Assembly: GCA_008015505.1 (NCBI GenBank)
Contig: SSFR01000004.1
Location: 141,194-205,193 of the forward strand
Reading direction: 5' to 3'
Length of the DNA stretch: 64,000 bases
DNA from: Pedobacter sp.
Lineage (GTDB): Bacteria; Bacteroidota; Bacteroidia; Sphingobacteriales; Sphingobacteriaceae
In this document: positions 19,843-28,590 of the stretch, piece by piece
Layout of the letters: the number at the start of each line of letters is the position of its first letter
Numbering within the stretch: the stretch's first letter is position 1
Made by a program: the position numbers and the translations under genes
Notes under the pieces: model-generated
Told to the model about the DNA's origin: nothing
Databases searched by the model: none
The model's input: only the letters and a program-made list of their open reading frames with translations

Positions 19843-22611
19843 TTAATTCACTGTTTGCGTTTTTCGATCTATCGATGAATGCTTCTTTTCTACCAGTTCA
19901 AATGCTTGATCGATAATATGCTGTTGTTGCTGCAAATGCTTTTTCGCATAGCCCGTCGCTGTACTACTACTCTCCTCTCGTGAAATCACTCCCAAATTGA
20001 AGTCGGAGCTAATGAACTTACGACACATATATGGCCAAGCGCCCATATTTTCAGGTTCTTCTTGCACCCAAATAAACTCCTTGGCCTTTTTATATTTTGT
20101 TTTAATAGCTTCCAGCTCCTTATGTGGTGTTGGATACAATTGCTCAAGACGAACGATAGCTATCTCCATTTGCTTGTTGGTTTGTTGTTTGGCTAACAAG
20201 TCGTAATAGATTTTTCCAGAACATAACAGTACACGTTTTACCTCACTAGCCTTTACCTGTTTATCGTCAATCACTTTCTGGAAATCGGCCTTGGTAAATT
20301 CCGTCATATTACTCACACATTGAGGATGCCGAAGCAAGCTTTTGGGAGTAAACACAACAAGAGGTTTGCGAAAACCTCGCTTTAATTGACGACGTAAAGC
20401 ATGAAAAAGGTTTGCCGGTGTAGTACAATTAGCTACTTGAATATTATTCTCGGCACATAACTCCATAAAACGCTCGATCCTTGCCGAAGAATGCTCAGGA
20501 CCCTGCCCCTCATAGCCATGAGGTAGCATGATAACGAGACCATTCGATCGCTGCCACTTCGTTTCAGCACTTACAATAAACTGATCGATAATAATTTGCG
20601 CACCATTAAAAAAGTCTCCAAATTGAGCCTCCCAAACTGTTAGAGACATTGGATTGGCCAAAGCATATCCATACTCAAATCCCAAAACGCCATACTCAGA
20701 TAAATGAGAATTATAAATATCAAATTTGGCAACATTTGTTGCCAACGATGCAAGTGGTATAAACTCCTCCTCTGAATTTTCAAGCTTTAGAACGGCATGA
20801 CGCTGCGAAAATGTACCACGTTCAACATCTTGCCCACTCATCCGAACACGAAATCCTTCTTGAAGCAACGTCCCATACGCCATTAGCTCACCCATTGCCC
20901 AATCAAATGTTTGGGTTTCAAGCATTTTTTTGCGCTCATCAAATAGCTTTTCAATTTTGCTAAAAAACTTTTTCTCACTAGGAAGAGTCGTGATTGTTTT
21001 AGCCACTAACAAGAATGTTTCCTCAGTAACCTTTGTGTCTACCGGTTTAATAATATCTTCCGCAGAAGCCAACTTCAAACCAGTCCAGGCACCTGCAAAT
21101 GTTCGATCGGCCGAGACTCCTCCTTTTTCTTCCTTTGACTCATTGAGTCGACTCTGCAGCATGGACCGGAAATTTTTTTCCATTTCTTTGGCTAAACTGG
21201 CATCCACACTCCCCTGATCAAGCAGCTTTTGATTGTAAATTTCCCTCGGATTAGGATGCTTTTCAATGGCCTCATACAAAAGTGGCTGCGTGAATTTAGG
21301 CTCATCTGATTCGTTATGACCATAACGGCGATAACACAAAATGTCAATAAATACATCATTATGATATTTCTGACGATATTCCATCGCCATATTAGTGGCA
21401 TAAATCAAGGCCTCTACATCATCTCCATTAACATGAAATACTGGTGATAAAGTCACCTTTCCCACATCAGTACAATAGGTTGATGAACGCGCATCCTTAA
21501 AATTAGTCGTAAATCCAACCTGATTATTAATCACTAAATGAATCGTTCCCCCAGTCCGATACCCCTCGAGCTTAGACATCTGTAATACTTCATACACAAT
21601 ACCCTGCCCTGCAATCGAGGAATCACCATGAATTAAAATGGGTGCAATTCTTCGGTAATCACCGTCGTATTTAAAATCTATTTTAGAACGAGTGATTCCC
21701 TCCACTAAAGGATCTACGGCTTCCAGATGAGAAGGATTAGGACATAAGCTCAAATGAACCTTTTTACCCGACTCAGTCTGGATATCTGTGGAGAAGCCCA
21801 AGTGATATTTCACATCACCTCCAAAAGGGGAATCCTGGTCGTAACCTTTTCCTTCAAACTCAGAAAAAATATCTTTATAAGTCTTTTGCATGATATTAGC
21901 TAGCACATTCAATCGCCCCCGATGAGCCATACCAATGACAAATTCCTCAATACCTAAGTCTGCCCCCCGCTGAATCACAAAATCCAAACTTGGGATCACA
22001 GACTCCGCCCCCTCTAATGAAAAACGTTTTTGTCCAATAAATTTGGTCCCGAGAAAGCTCTCAAAGACAACCGCTTCATTGAGTTTTTGAAGAATACGTT
22101 TTTTTACTTCGATTGAAAACTTAGGCGTATTGCGCTCACGCTCCATGCGTTGCTCGAACCACTGAATTTTATCTGGGTTTCGAATATATTTGTATTCTGC
22201 ACCAATAGATTGACAATATGTCTGTTCAACCAACTCACGAATTTCTCGTAAAGTCGCTGGGCCTAAACCAACCTCCACGCCTGCATTAAAAACCGTATCT
22301 AAATCTTTTTCGTCCAAGCCAAAAGTTTCCAATTCCTTGCCTGGGAAATACCTGCGACGCTCACGTACCGGATTGGTTTTTGTAAATAGATGGCCCCTGG
22401 TTCGATAGCCATTGATCATATTGAGCACCTTAATCTCCTTCAAAAAGTGTTCTGGTGTTTCTGATCTGGGTTCAGCACTTAAGCCAAAATCATACCCTTC
22501 AAAAAACTTCTGCCATCCAAAATCCACGGATTCGGGATCTTCTTTATACGCCTGATAAAGTGAACTGATGTAAGCCGCGTTTTCGCTTCCGAGATAGGTT
22601 AGTTTGTCCAT
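19843..22611 (-). CDS. sucA: 2-oxoglutarate dehydrogenase E1 (decarboxylating)
   Basis: This 922-residue thiamine-diphosphate enzyme performs the decarboxylating step of 2-oxoglutarate dehydrogenase. Visible features are an N-terminal helical tail (SSLYQAYKEDPESVDFGWQK), the MAHRGRLNVLANIM motif, the ThDP site HGDSSIAGQG followed by INNQVGFTT, then DVEALIYATNMAMEYR, CYRRYGHNESDEP, and the C-terminal MLPHGYEGQGPEHSS and CTTPANLFHALRRQ. It is transcribed with sucB. Its predicted 5' leader consists almost wholly of a palindromic repeat element (22629-22844). Confidence 0.95.
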   Translation of the reverse strand: MDKLTYLGSENAAYISSLYQAYKEDPESVDFGWQKFFEGYDFGLSAEPRSETPEHFLKEIKVLNMINGYRTRGHLFTKTNPVRERRRYFPGKELETFGLDEKDLDTVFNAGVEVGLGPATLREIRELVEQTYCQSIGAEYKYIRNPDKIQWFEQRMERERNTPKFSIEVKKRILQKLNEAVVFESFLGTKFIGQKRFSLEGAESVIPSLDFVIQRGADLGIEEFVIGMAHRGRLNVLANIMQKTYKDIFSEFEGKGYDQDSPFGGDVKYHLGFSTDIQTESGKKVHLSLCPNPSHLEAVDPLVEGITRSKIDFKYDGDYRRIAPILIHGDSSIAGQGIVYEVLQMSKLEGYRTGGTIHLVINNQVGFTTNFKDARSSTYCTDVGKVTLSPVFHVNGDDVEALIYATNMAMEYRQKYHNDVFIDILCYRRYGHNESDEPKFTQPLLYEAIEKHPNPREIYNQKLLDQGSVDASLAKEMEKNFRSMLQSRLNESKEEKGGVSADRTFAGAWTGLKLASAEDIIKPVDTKVTEETFLLVAKTITTLPSEKKFFSKIEKLFDERKKMLETQTFDWAMGELMAYGTLLQEGFRVRMSGQDVERGTFSQRHAVLKLENSEEEFIPLASLATNVAKFDIYNSHLSEYGVLGFEYGYALANPMSLTVWEAQFGDFFNGAQIIIDQFIVSAETKWQRSNGLVIMLPHGYEGQGPEHSSARIERFMELCAENNIQVANCTTPANLFHALRRQLKRGFRKPLVVFTPKSLLRHPQCVSNMTEFTKADFQKVIDDKQVKASEVKRVLLCSGKIYYDLLAKQQTNKQMEIAIVRLEQLYPTPHKELEAIKTKYKKAKEFIWVQEEPENMGAWPYMCRKFISSDFNLGVISREESSSTATGYAKKHLQQQQHIIDQAFELVEKKHSSIDRKTQTVN

Positions 22612-22628
22612 CCTTTTGAAAAATATCT

Positions 22629-22844
22629 GAGCTTGTTTAAAGTTTATTTGATTTTATTATTTCGGTTCTTTTTAGCTGCAAATTCGTTGAATTTTTTCAC
22701 CATAGCGCCCCGCTATGGTGAAAAACCCGAGCGAAGCGAACAGTTGAATGCCTTTGAAAAATAAATTAAAGGCATGAAAAATCTGCCTCATTCCACTCAA
22801 AAATAACCTGCAATATTTTTATAAAATAAAATTTAAACAAGCCC
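22629..22844 (-). repeat. Palindromic MITE-like element, copy A (sucA leader)
   Basis: This is a 216-base non-coding element with ends GAGCTTGTTTAAAG... and ...TTTAAACAAGCCC, which pair in 19 of the first 21 positions. It contains a central hairpin (TTTTTCACCATAGCG/CGCTATGGTGAAAAA), a GAGCGAAGCGAACAG block and a second hairpin ATGCCTTT/AAAGGCAT. It has the same orientation as copy D and is inverted relative to copies B and C. It starts 17 bases upstream of the sucA ATG and ends 3 bases from a -7-like element. The rest of the gap, 22856-23083, shows no gene. Confidence 0.85.
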
Positions 22845-22847
22845 TGA

Positions 22848-22855
22848 CAAAAGTA
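22848..22855 (-). promoter_or_regulatory. Putative -7 element of sucA-sucB
   Basis: The minus strand reads TACTTTTG at 22855-22848, matching TAnnTTTG. Transcription would begin a few bases downstream, at the outer edge of repeat copy A. No convincing -33 TTTG is present at the standard distance. Confidence 0.4.
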
Positions 22856-23083
22856 CAATTTATAGCTAGAAAAATGATCTTTCAAAAACCTTGTTTACAA
22901 GCATACTTCATTTAATTCTTCACGTTAATTTAACACGCTATCTAGTACCTCTCGATAACATAAAAACATCGAGTAGCACCCATACTTCCTCTTCAACAAG
23001 CCAAAATATATTTTTTCAAATTAATTAAACATGAAATTATAATTAATATTTATTAAATTAGAGTTACATTAATCATAACAAAA

Positions 23084-24307
23084 ATGAAAGCATTGTACAT
23101 CGCATTGCTGTCTACACTTTTGTTCTCAGCATGCAAAAAAAACAATCCTAGCTCGGATTCAAATGGGAATGGTAGCATAGTCAACACCGCTACTTCTTTA
23201 ATTCCTGGTTTTTTTAAATCAGGCAATAGTAGCACACCAACATTCACCACAATCTCCAAAAGTACAGATCAACTAGACCACCCTTGTGATCTTGACTTTA
23301 ATCCCCAAAATCCCGGTCAACTTTGGGTAACAACCATGGGACAAAGTGGGGCTACAGTGCGCAATATAATCCGGCCAGGTGACGTAGTGATATATACCAA
23401 CCCTGGACAAAGCAGTCAGAGCAGTCAATCTATTCCAGAAATGATGAAACAACACTTTATTGGGAACCCCACCGCAATTTCTTTTGCTAGAGAGCAAGTC
23501 AATGCACCTATAGGGGCACCGCTTAATCCAGCACCCACCGATCCTACTATCCCCAGCAGAGCACAAGAATTAACAACTGTTTTTGCCATGAGTAATGACA
23601 ACGACATCTGCCCTGAGGGTCTTGGCCCTACGCTTTGGACTGCGGATTTATCTATTTATGACCCAATGGCTAATAATCACCTAGATATGCTTCATAATAG
23701 TCCTTATTCTCTAGGTATCGAAGCTGATTCGGAGTATGCATTTTGGACATATAGTGGATTTGATGGCTGTGTCGTTCGCTTTAACTTTTTAAATCCGCAC
23801 GTCCCTGGGGGTAGCTACCACGCCGGTGGAGAAATCAATAAATACCCTGAAGTACAACTAACCAAATTCAACAGACCCGGCAATGTACCTGCTCACTTAG
23901 TGAAAGACAAGGCAACAGGATGGCTTTATATTGTTGATGGCGTTGGGAAACAAATTCTAAGGATGAATACGCAAACTGGCACAAGAAGTGCGAACACTGA
24001 TGGCGGACAAAATGATCCATTCCCCAACCCAGCCACTCAATACACAAAAACCACAGGTGTGACCTGGGAAGTATTCAATAATCAAAATTTGCAAAAACCT
24101 TGTGGAATAGAACTAGTAGGCAACATTTTGTATGTTACTGACAATGCTACTGGAGAGATTATTGCCTACAATAAGAATACTAAAAAAGAACTTGCTCGTG
24201 TAAATACTGGGAAACCAGGTATCATGGGTATCAAAGCAGATAATAATGGACAACTGTGGTACGTTAATGGCACAACTAATGAAGTGGTACGGGTAGATCC
24301 TCAATAA
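23084..24307 (+). CDS. Lipoprotein with a probable beta-propeller (NHL-like) fold
   Basis: This 407-residue protein has a lipoprotein signal peptide with lipobox LFSAC (Cys17) followed by a Lys/Asn/Ser-rich linker. The body has spaced blocks such as HPCDLDFNPQNPGQLWVT, HLVKDKATGWLYIVDG, KPCGIELVGNILYVTDNATGEIIAY and IMGIKADNNGQLWYVNG, which look like propeller blades of the NHL/SMP-30 kind. I do not recognise a specific family. It is probably anchored in the outer membrane. It is a single rightward gene between leftward blocks and its function is unknown. Confidence 0.75.
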   Translation: MKALYIALLSTLLFSACKKNNPSSDSNGNGSIVNTATSLIPGFFKSGNSSTPTFTTISKSTDQLDHPCDLDFNPQNPGQLWVTTMGQSGATVRNIIRPGDVVIYTNPGQSSQSSQSIPEMMKQHFIGNPTAISFAREQVNAPIGAPLNPAPTDPTIPSRAQELTTVFAMSNDNDICPEGLGPTLWTADLSIYDPMANNHLDMLHNSPYSLGIEADSEYAFWTYSGFDGCVVRFNFLNPHVPGGSYHAGGEINKYPEVQLTKFNRPGNVPAHLVKDKATGWLYIVDGVGKQILRMNTQTGTRSANTDGGQNDPFPNPATQYTKTTGVTWEVFNNQNLQKPCGIELVGNILYVTDNATGEIIAYNKNTKKELARVNTGKPGIMGIKADNNGQLWYVNGTTNEVVRVDPQ

Positions 24308-24333
24308 TCCATACAAAACCTACATACAGACCC

Positions 24334-25461
24334 CTATTCAGACCTCTTTAAGCTATTGCCTAAGTAATGCACGACCAATTTCGCTACCCTATTGGATGCT
24401 CCTGGCTCACCCATACGCTCAACTAATTGATCGTAATGACCAAGCATCTGGCCACGATAGAACGAATCTTGTAAAAGACGCTCGAGTTCCATTTTAATCG
24501 ATTTCGGGGTACAATTTTCTTGGATCAACTCTTTGACTATTTCTTGCCCCATGATCAGATTCACTAACGAAATAAATTTGATCTTGACCAACAAACGGGC
24601 TATAGCAACAGATATACGCCCTCCCTTATAAACCACCACCTGAGGAACCTTAAAGAGTGCTGTTTCCAGAGTAGCCGTCCCAGAGGTGACGATGGCAGCC
24701 TTCGCGTGTAAAAGCAAGTTATATGTTTGATCAAAAAGGACGGGAATTTGCCGCCCACCAATAAATGGCTGATAGTCATCAATAATAAATGATGGCGCTC
24801 CCGCAATAACGAACTGATAGTCTGGAAAATCATCTGAAACCTGAAGCATATCAGTCAATAATCTTTTCAGCTCCTGCCTGCGACTGCCCGGCAACAAAGC
24901 AATGATCTGCTGCTCGCCAAGCGCCTGATTAACCCTAAACTGAGAATCAGTATGGTGTGCAGCAATTGCATCTAAAAGCGGATTACCCACATAATGAACA
25001 TCCATCCCCCATGTCTTATAAAAATCGACCTCAAAAGGAAAGATGCAGAATAACTGATCGACATTTTTTTTTATCGATAAAACACGTTTCTGATTCCAAG
25101 CCCAAACTTTTGGGGAGATATAATAAAAAACCCTGATTCCATGCTTTTTCGCAAATGAAGCAATTTTGAGATTGAACCCTGGAAAATCAATCAAAATCAA
25201 TGCATCTGGATGATAATCTAATATCGCTTTTTTTGCCTGCTTGAGATTTCTAAAAATGGCACGCACATGGATAAGCACTTCCAAAAAGCCCATAAAGGCC
25301 ATTTCGGAATAATGCTTTTCTAATTTGCCTCCTTGAGCTTTCATGAGGTCTCCCCCAAAAAATCGAAAATCAGCTTCAGCATCTTCCTTTTTGAGCGCCC
25401 TCATCAAATTAGCTCCATGCAAATCACCCGAAGCTTCACCAGCAATGAGATAATATTTCAT
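24334..25461 (-). CDS. lpxB: Lipid-A-disaccharide synthase
   Basis: This protein of about 375 residues joins UDP-diacylglucosamine and lipid X to form the lipid A disaccharide, so the organism makes LPS. The start chosen is ATG 25461, giving MKYYLIAGEASGDLHG, the family N-terminus; a longer frame from 25479 would overlap surE. Other family features are LIDFPGFNLKIA near residue 90, YYISPKVWAWNQKR near residues 115-128, LLPGSRRQEL near residue 190 and TSGTATLETAL near residue 260. It follows surE by five bases. Confidence 0.95.
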   Translation of the reverse strand: MKYYLIAGEASGDLHGANLMRALKKEDAEADFRFFGGDLMKAQGGKLEKHYSEMAFMGFLEVLIHVRAIFRNLKQAKKAILDYHPDALILIDFPGFNLKIASFAKKHGIRVFYYISPKVWAWNQKRVLSIKKNVDQLFCIFPFEVDFYKTWGMDVHYVGNPLLDAIAAHHTDSQFRVNQALGEQQIIALLPGSRRQELKRLLTDMLQVSDDFPDYQFVIAGAPSFIIDDYQPFIGGRQIPVLFDQTYNLLLHAKAAIVTSGTATLETALFKVPQVVVYKGGRISVAIARLLVKIKFISLVNLIMGQEIVKELIQENCTPKSIKMELERLLQDSFYRGQMLGHYDQLVERMGEPGASNRVAKLVVHYLGNSLKRSE

Positions 25462-25466
25462 AGCCT

Positions 25467-26234
25467 CTAAAAAGACCACCCATTCAGCACTGGAATAGCA
25501 TGATGTGCAGTCATATCAAACTGAACTGGAACAATAGAAACAAATCGATTCTCCAAGGCCCATACATCGGTATCCTCTCCATGATCATTATTTTGAAATA
25601 CCCCTGTGAGCCAATAATAGCTACGTTTATGCGGATCTAAACGCTCATCAAATTCCTCAGCCCATTTGGCATTGGCTTGACGACAAATCTTAACACCTCT
25701 GATATCTGCCCCATTAGGGAAGTTAACATTCAATAATGTCCCTGTTTGCAAGCCCTCCTCGAGCACTTTTTGAGCAATCGACTTCACATAACTGGCACAA
25801 TGGCTAAAATCAGCATTCAGTGTAAAATCATCTAAAGAGAATCCAATGGAAGGAATACGCTCAATGGCTCCTTCTACAGCTGCAGACATGGTCCCCGAGT
25901 ACAGCACATTGATTGAATTATTCAACCCATGATTAATTCCAGAAACGCATAGATCTGGTTTTTTCCCCTTAAATATCCGATTAACTGCTAATTTGACGCA
26001 ATCTACCGGTGTACCAGAGCACTTATACATTTCAACCCCCTCATACAAATCAACTCGATCTAGGCGCAAGGGTTTGGCAATTGTAATTGCATGCCCCATT
26101 CCGGACTGTGGGCCATCAGGTGCCACAACCACCACATTCCCAAGTTCTTTCATGATATGAATCAATGCTTTGATTCCTGGAGCAGTTACTCCATCGTCGT
26201 TGACAACCAAAATAGTTGGCTTTGTCGTTTTCAT
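25467..26234 (-). CDS. surE: 5'/3'-nucleotidase SurE
   Basis: This 255-residue metal-dependent phosphatase acts on nucleoside monophosphates. The N-terminus holds the metal-binding Asp pair in VVNDDGVTAPGIKAL (residues 9-23), then APDGPQSGMGHAITI, CSGTPVDCVKLA and SGINHGLNNS near residue 100 and YSGTMSAAVEGA near residue 113, all typical. It is closely followed by lpxB, an order seen in many Bacteroidota. Confidence 0.95.
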   Translation of the reverse strand: MKTTKPTILVVNDDGVTAPGIKALIHIMKELGNVVVVAPDGPQSGMGHAITIAKPLRLDRVDLYEGVEMYKCSGTPVDCVKLAVNRIFKGKKPDLCVSGINHGLNNSINVLYSGTMSAAVEGAIERIPSIGFSLDDFTLNADFSHCASYVKSIAQKVLEEGLQTGTLLNVNFPNGADIRGVKICRQANAKWAEEFDERLDPHKRSYYWLTGVFQNNDHGEDTDVWALENRFVSIVPVQFDMTAHHAIPVLNGWSF

Positions 26235-26303
26235 ATATTTTTAATTATTCGTTACGATTCAATGACCCCGAAGTTACAAGTTAGTACCTAGGATTGTTCA
26301 TTT

Positions 26304-26382
26304 GGGGCGTGCCCCTTCGGGTCGGGCTATCCGCTACAAGTCCTCGCTTCGCTGTGGGCTTTTCGCTACTATCCCTCACGCA
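26304..26382 (+). repeat. GC-rich intergenic repeat, copy 1
   Basis: This 79-base GC-rich block runs from GGGGCGTGCCCC to CCCTCACGCA and sits between surE and rlmN in otherwise AT-rich DNA. It shares its start, the CGGGCT-TCCGCTA core, TCCTCGCT, TGTGGGCT and CGCTAC-ATCCCTCACGCA with a second block at 58201-58288. It contains small hairpins (GGGGC/GCCCC). I recall similar sequences as multicopy repeats in other Bacteroidota, but cannot verify that here. Confidence 0.75.
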
Positions 26383-26414
26383 AATGATCAATAAAACCTC
26401 AATTCGGACTAAAT

Positions 26415-27473
26415 TCATTGCTCTTTTCCCGTCTTGATGGCTAATTGCCCACAAGCAGCATCGATATCTTTTCCTCTGCTTCTGCGAATATTCGTCACGA
26501 TACCCTGGCCACGCAAGTAATCAGCAAATGCATCAATTTTACTGGCCGCTGCATTTTGAAAGGCAGCGAAGGAAATGGGATTATACTCAATCAGATTTAC
26601 CTTACATGGAAGATGCTTGCAAAACTTAGCCAATTCTGCAGCATCTTGCAGGGAATCGTTAAATCCATCAAACACGATATACTCGTAGGTAACCGGATTC
26701 TTAGTATTGGCAAAATAATACTTTAATGCATCGGCTAAGGCCTTCAATGAGTTTTGTTCATTGATAGGCATAATCTCGTTCCGTTTTTGGTCATTAGCTG
26801 CATGTAATGAAAGTGCCAAATTAAAACGAACTTGATCATCCCCTAGTTTTTTGATCATCTTAGCAATTCCGGCTGTTGAGACCGTAATTCGCTTTGCAGC
26901 CATATTGAGCCCATTTGCTGCCGTGATACGTTCTATAGACTTCAACACATTGGCATAGTTAAGCAATGGTTCGCCCATTCCCATATACACAATATTGGTC
27001 AAGGGGGTTTGGTAGTTTTCCTTAGCCTGCCGATCGATTAGTACTACTTGATCAAAAATTTCATCTGGATTTAGGTTTCTTTTTCGATCCATATACCCTG
27101 TTGCGCAAAATTTGCAAGTCAAACTACAACCTACTTGGGAACTCACACAGGCTGTCATCCGATCGGGAGTTGGGATCAATACTCCTTCAATGCTATTTCC
27201 ATCATCTAGTTTAAAAATGCTTTTGATGGTTTTATCTGCACTCCACTGCGATTGTTGAACCTTGACAGCCCGAATCACAAAAACACTTTTCAATTGCTCA
27301 CGCAAAGCTTTCGACAGATTACTCATCTCGTCAAAACACGTGGCTGCTTTTGCCCAAAGCCAGTCATAGATTTGCCCAGCACGAAAGCTCGGTTCTCCCA
27401 AAGAAGCTAACTGCACCTTTAGCTGATCGAGCGACAAGCTCCGAATATCCACTTTTTCCAATGAATTCCTCAC
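26415..27473 (-). CDS. rlmN: Dual-specificity 23S rRNA/tRNA adenine-C2 methyltransferase RlmN
   Basis: This 352-residue radical SAM enzyme methylates A2503 of 23S rRNA and A37 of some tRNAs. The iron-sulfur cluster motif is CSLTCKFC (Cys116, Cys120, Cys123), followed by MGMGEPLLNY near residue 165 and SLHAAND near residue 222. A C-terminal cysteine near residue 341 (DAACGQL) matches the one required for the methyl-cysteine mechanism. Both cysteine sets are present, so it should be active. It is followed by a GC-rich repeat and then surE. Confidence 0.95.
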   Translation of the reverse strand: MRNSLEKVDIRSLSLDQLKVQLASLGEPSFRAGQIYDWLWAKAATCFDEMSNLSKALREQLKSVFVIRAVKVQQSQWSADKTIKSIFKLDDGNSIEGVLIPTPDRMTACVSSQVGCSLTCKFCATGYMDRKRNLNPDEIFDQVVLIDRQAKENYQTPLTNIVYMGMGEPLLNYANVLKSIERITAANGLNMAAKRITVSTAGIAKMIKKLGDDQVRFNLALSLHAANDQKRNEIMPINEQNSLKALADALKYYFANTKNPVTYEYIVFDGFNDSLQDAAELAKFCKHLPCKVNLIEYNPISFAAFQNAAASKIDAFADYLRGQGIVTNIRRSRGKDIDAACGQLAIKTGKEQ

Positions 27474-27538
27474 GATGTAAAGTTAAGCAATCCCTGGCGA
27501 ACTGATCCAGCACCATTAGAGCGATCAAAATATAATGC

Positions 27539-27566
27539 GAGCTTGTTCAAAGTTTATTTTATGAAG
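27539..27566 (+). repeat. Solo end fragment of the palindromic element
   Basis: GAGCTTGTTCAAAGTTTATTTTATGAAG repeats the first 28 bases of copies B and C almost exactly, then the similarity stops. It lies 52 bases before complete copy B in the same orientation, so this looks like the truncated remains of an earlier copy. Confidence 0.65.
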
Positions 27567-27618
27567 AGGCAATCCAAAGTTTTCAAGTTAATCTAATTGG
27601 CTTATTAATTTTTTTGAT

Positions 27619-27779
27619 GAGCTTGTCTAAAGTTTATTTTATGAAGCTATTGCCGGTTATTTTTGAGCGAAATGAGGCGGATTTTGGAGCCATAGCAGGG
27701 CACTATGGTGAAAAAATTCAACGAAATTGCAGCCAAAAAGAACCAAAAGAGCAAGATAAAATAAACTTTAGACAAGCTC
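27619..27779 (+). repeat. Palindromic MITE-like element, copy B (short form)
   Basis: This 161-base copy has perfect 23-base terminal inverted repeats (GAGCTTGTCTAAAGTTTATTTTA and its complement). It lacks the middle block of about 55 bases found in the other three copies. Its central hairpin is mismatched: the left arm is GGAGCCATAG as in copies C and D, the right arm CTATGGTGAAAAA as in copy A. It looks like a hybrid of the two forms. Confidence 0.85.
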
Positions 27780-27802
27780 GATAAGAAGGGTAGAAGGAGT
27801 AA

Positions 27803-28026
27803 AGTATCGAATCGGTATTTGATGCCATTTACACCCAGAATCTAGGCGGGAAAGAACCAACCCAACTATTTGATATAACGAAAGTCCTAGCTTTGGACCT
27901 TGACTTCCTTTACCTTAAATAAGGTATGATATATTTTTCAATTATATCTTTAGTCAGGATTCCCAGTTCAGGTATTGCGGCTTCTTGTTTCACACCACAG
28001 AACTCGACATCTAACAGGTTTTCTTT
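27803..28026. other. Two short open stretches, possible decayed coding fragments
   Basis: In the long gap 27474-28104, besides the repeats, two protein-like stretches overlap on opposite strands. On plus, 27803-27922 reads SIESVFDAIYTQNLGGKEPT and on to FLYLK then stop. On minus, 28026-27910 reads KENLLDVEFCGVKQEAAIPE then LGILTKDIIEKYIIPYLR then stop. Neither has a proper start codon and both are about 38-39 residues. I recognise no family. They may be gene relics or chance open frames. Confidence 0.25.
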
Positions 28027-28104
28027 TTATCAAATTAAAACCTTAGATCACACTTACAATAAATAATTAATATAATTACTTAAAAAGTAATCAATTATAA
28101 AAAA

Positions 28105-28320
28105 ATGAAACTAAAAATGTTTGATGTCGAAGAAATGAACATCGAGGAAATGAAAAATCAAAATGGAGGGTTGGGTTATTGGATGTGTGCAGGTATACTC
28201 CTAGGAGCTTCCGCTATAAGCTTTATAATTTCAGGTGTTATAACAGCTAGCGTATTTAGGCTCACATATAAGGAATTATTCCATCCTTTTTTGACGAAGC
28301 AAAAAAATCGGGAGCTTTAG
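28105..28320 (+). CDS. Small peptide with double-glycine leader (bacteriocin-like)
   Basis: This 71-residue peptide has a 22-residue leader rich in Met, Glu and Asn, ending EEMKNQNGG, the form of Bacteroidota double-glycine leaders (consensus near L..EEM..I.GG). The rest, LGYWMCAGILLGASAISFII and on, is a hydrophobic helix-forming segment of about 27 residues followed by a basic tail (KELFHPFLTKQKNREL). Such leaders are normally cut by ABC transporters with a C39 peptidase domain. No such transporter, radical SAM maturase or immunity gene is in the window, so the peptide is an orphan here. The ATG follows an A-rich stretch typical of Bacteroidota initiation regions. Confidence 0.65.
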   Translation: MKLKMFDVEEMNIEEMKNQNGGLGYWMCAGILLGASAISFIISGVITASVFRLTYKELFHPFLTKQKNREL

Positions 28321-28421
28321 ACTTTCAGTTGATTTAATGAAAATATTCTCTTAGACCCGATTCCCCTGAAAATATAATTTGCCCATTACAGATTAATTAA
28401 CGAAAATTGTGGCGCTAAAAC

Positions 28422-28495
<74 letters not shown>

Positions 28496-28504
28496 CTATT
28501 CAAT

Positions 28505-28536
28505 AGAGGTTATCTCAGAAAGATAACCTCTTTTTA
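28505..28536 (+). terminator. Intrinsic terminator of tRNA-Ala
   Basis: An 11-bp perfect stem AGAGGTTATCT (28505-28515) / AGATAACCTCT (28521-28531) with a five-base loop is followed by TTTTATTAT. It lies just past the tRNA. Confidence 0.85.
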
Positions 28537-28590
28537 TTATCAGTGTAAAGAGATAGGGGGAATACCGACCACAGTATTAACACACCTACA

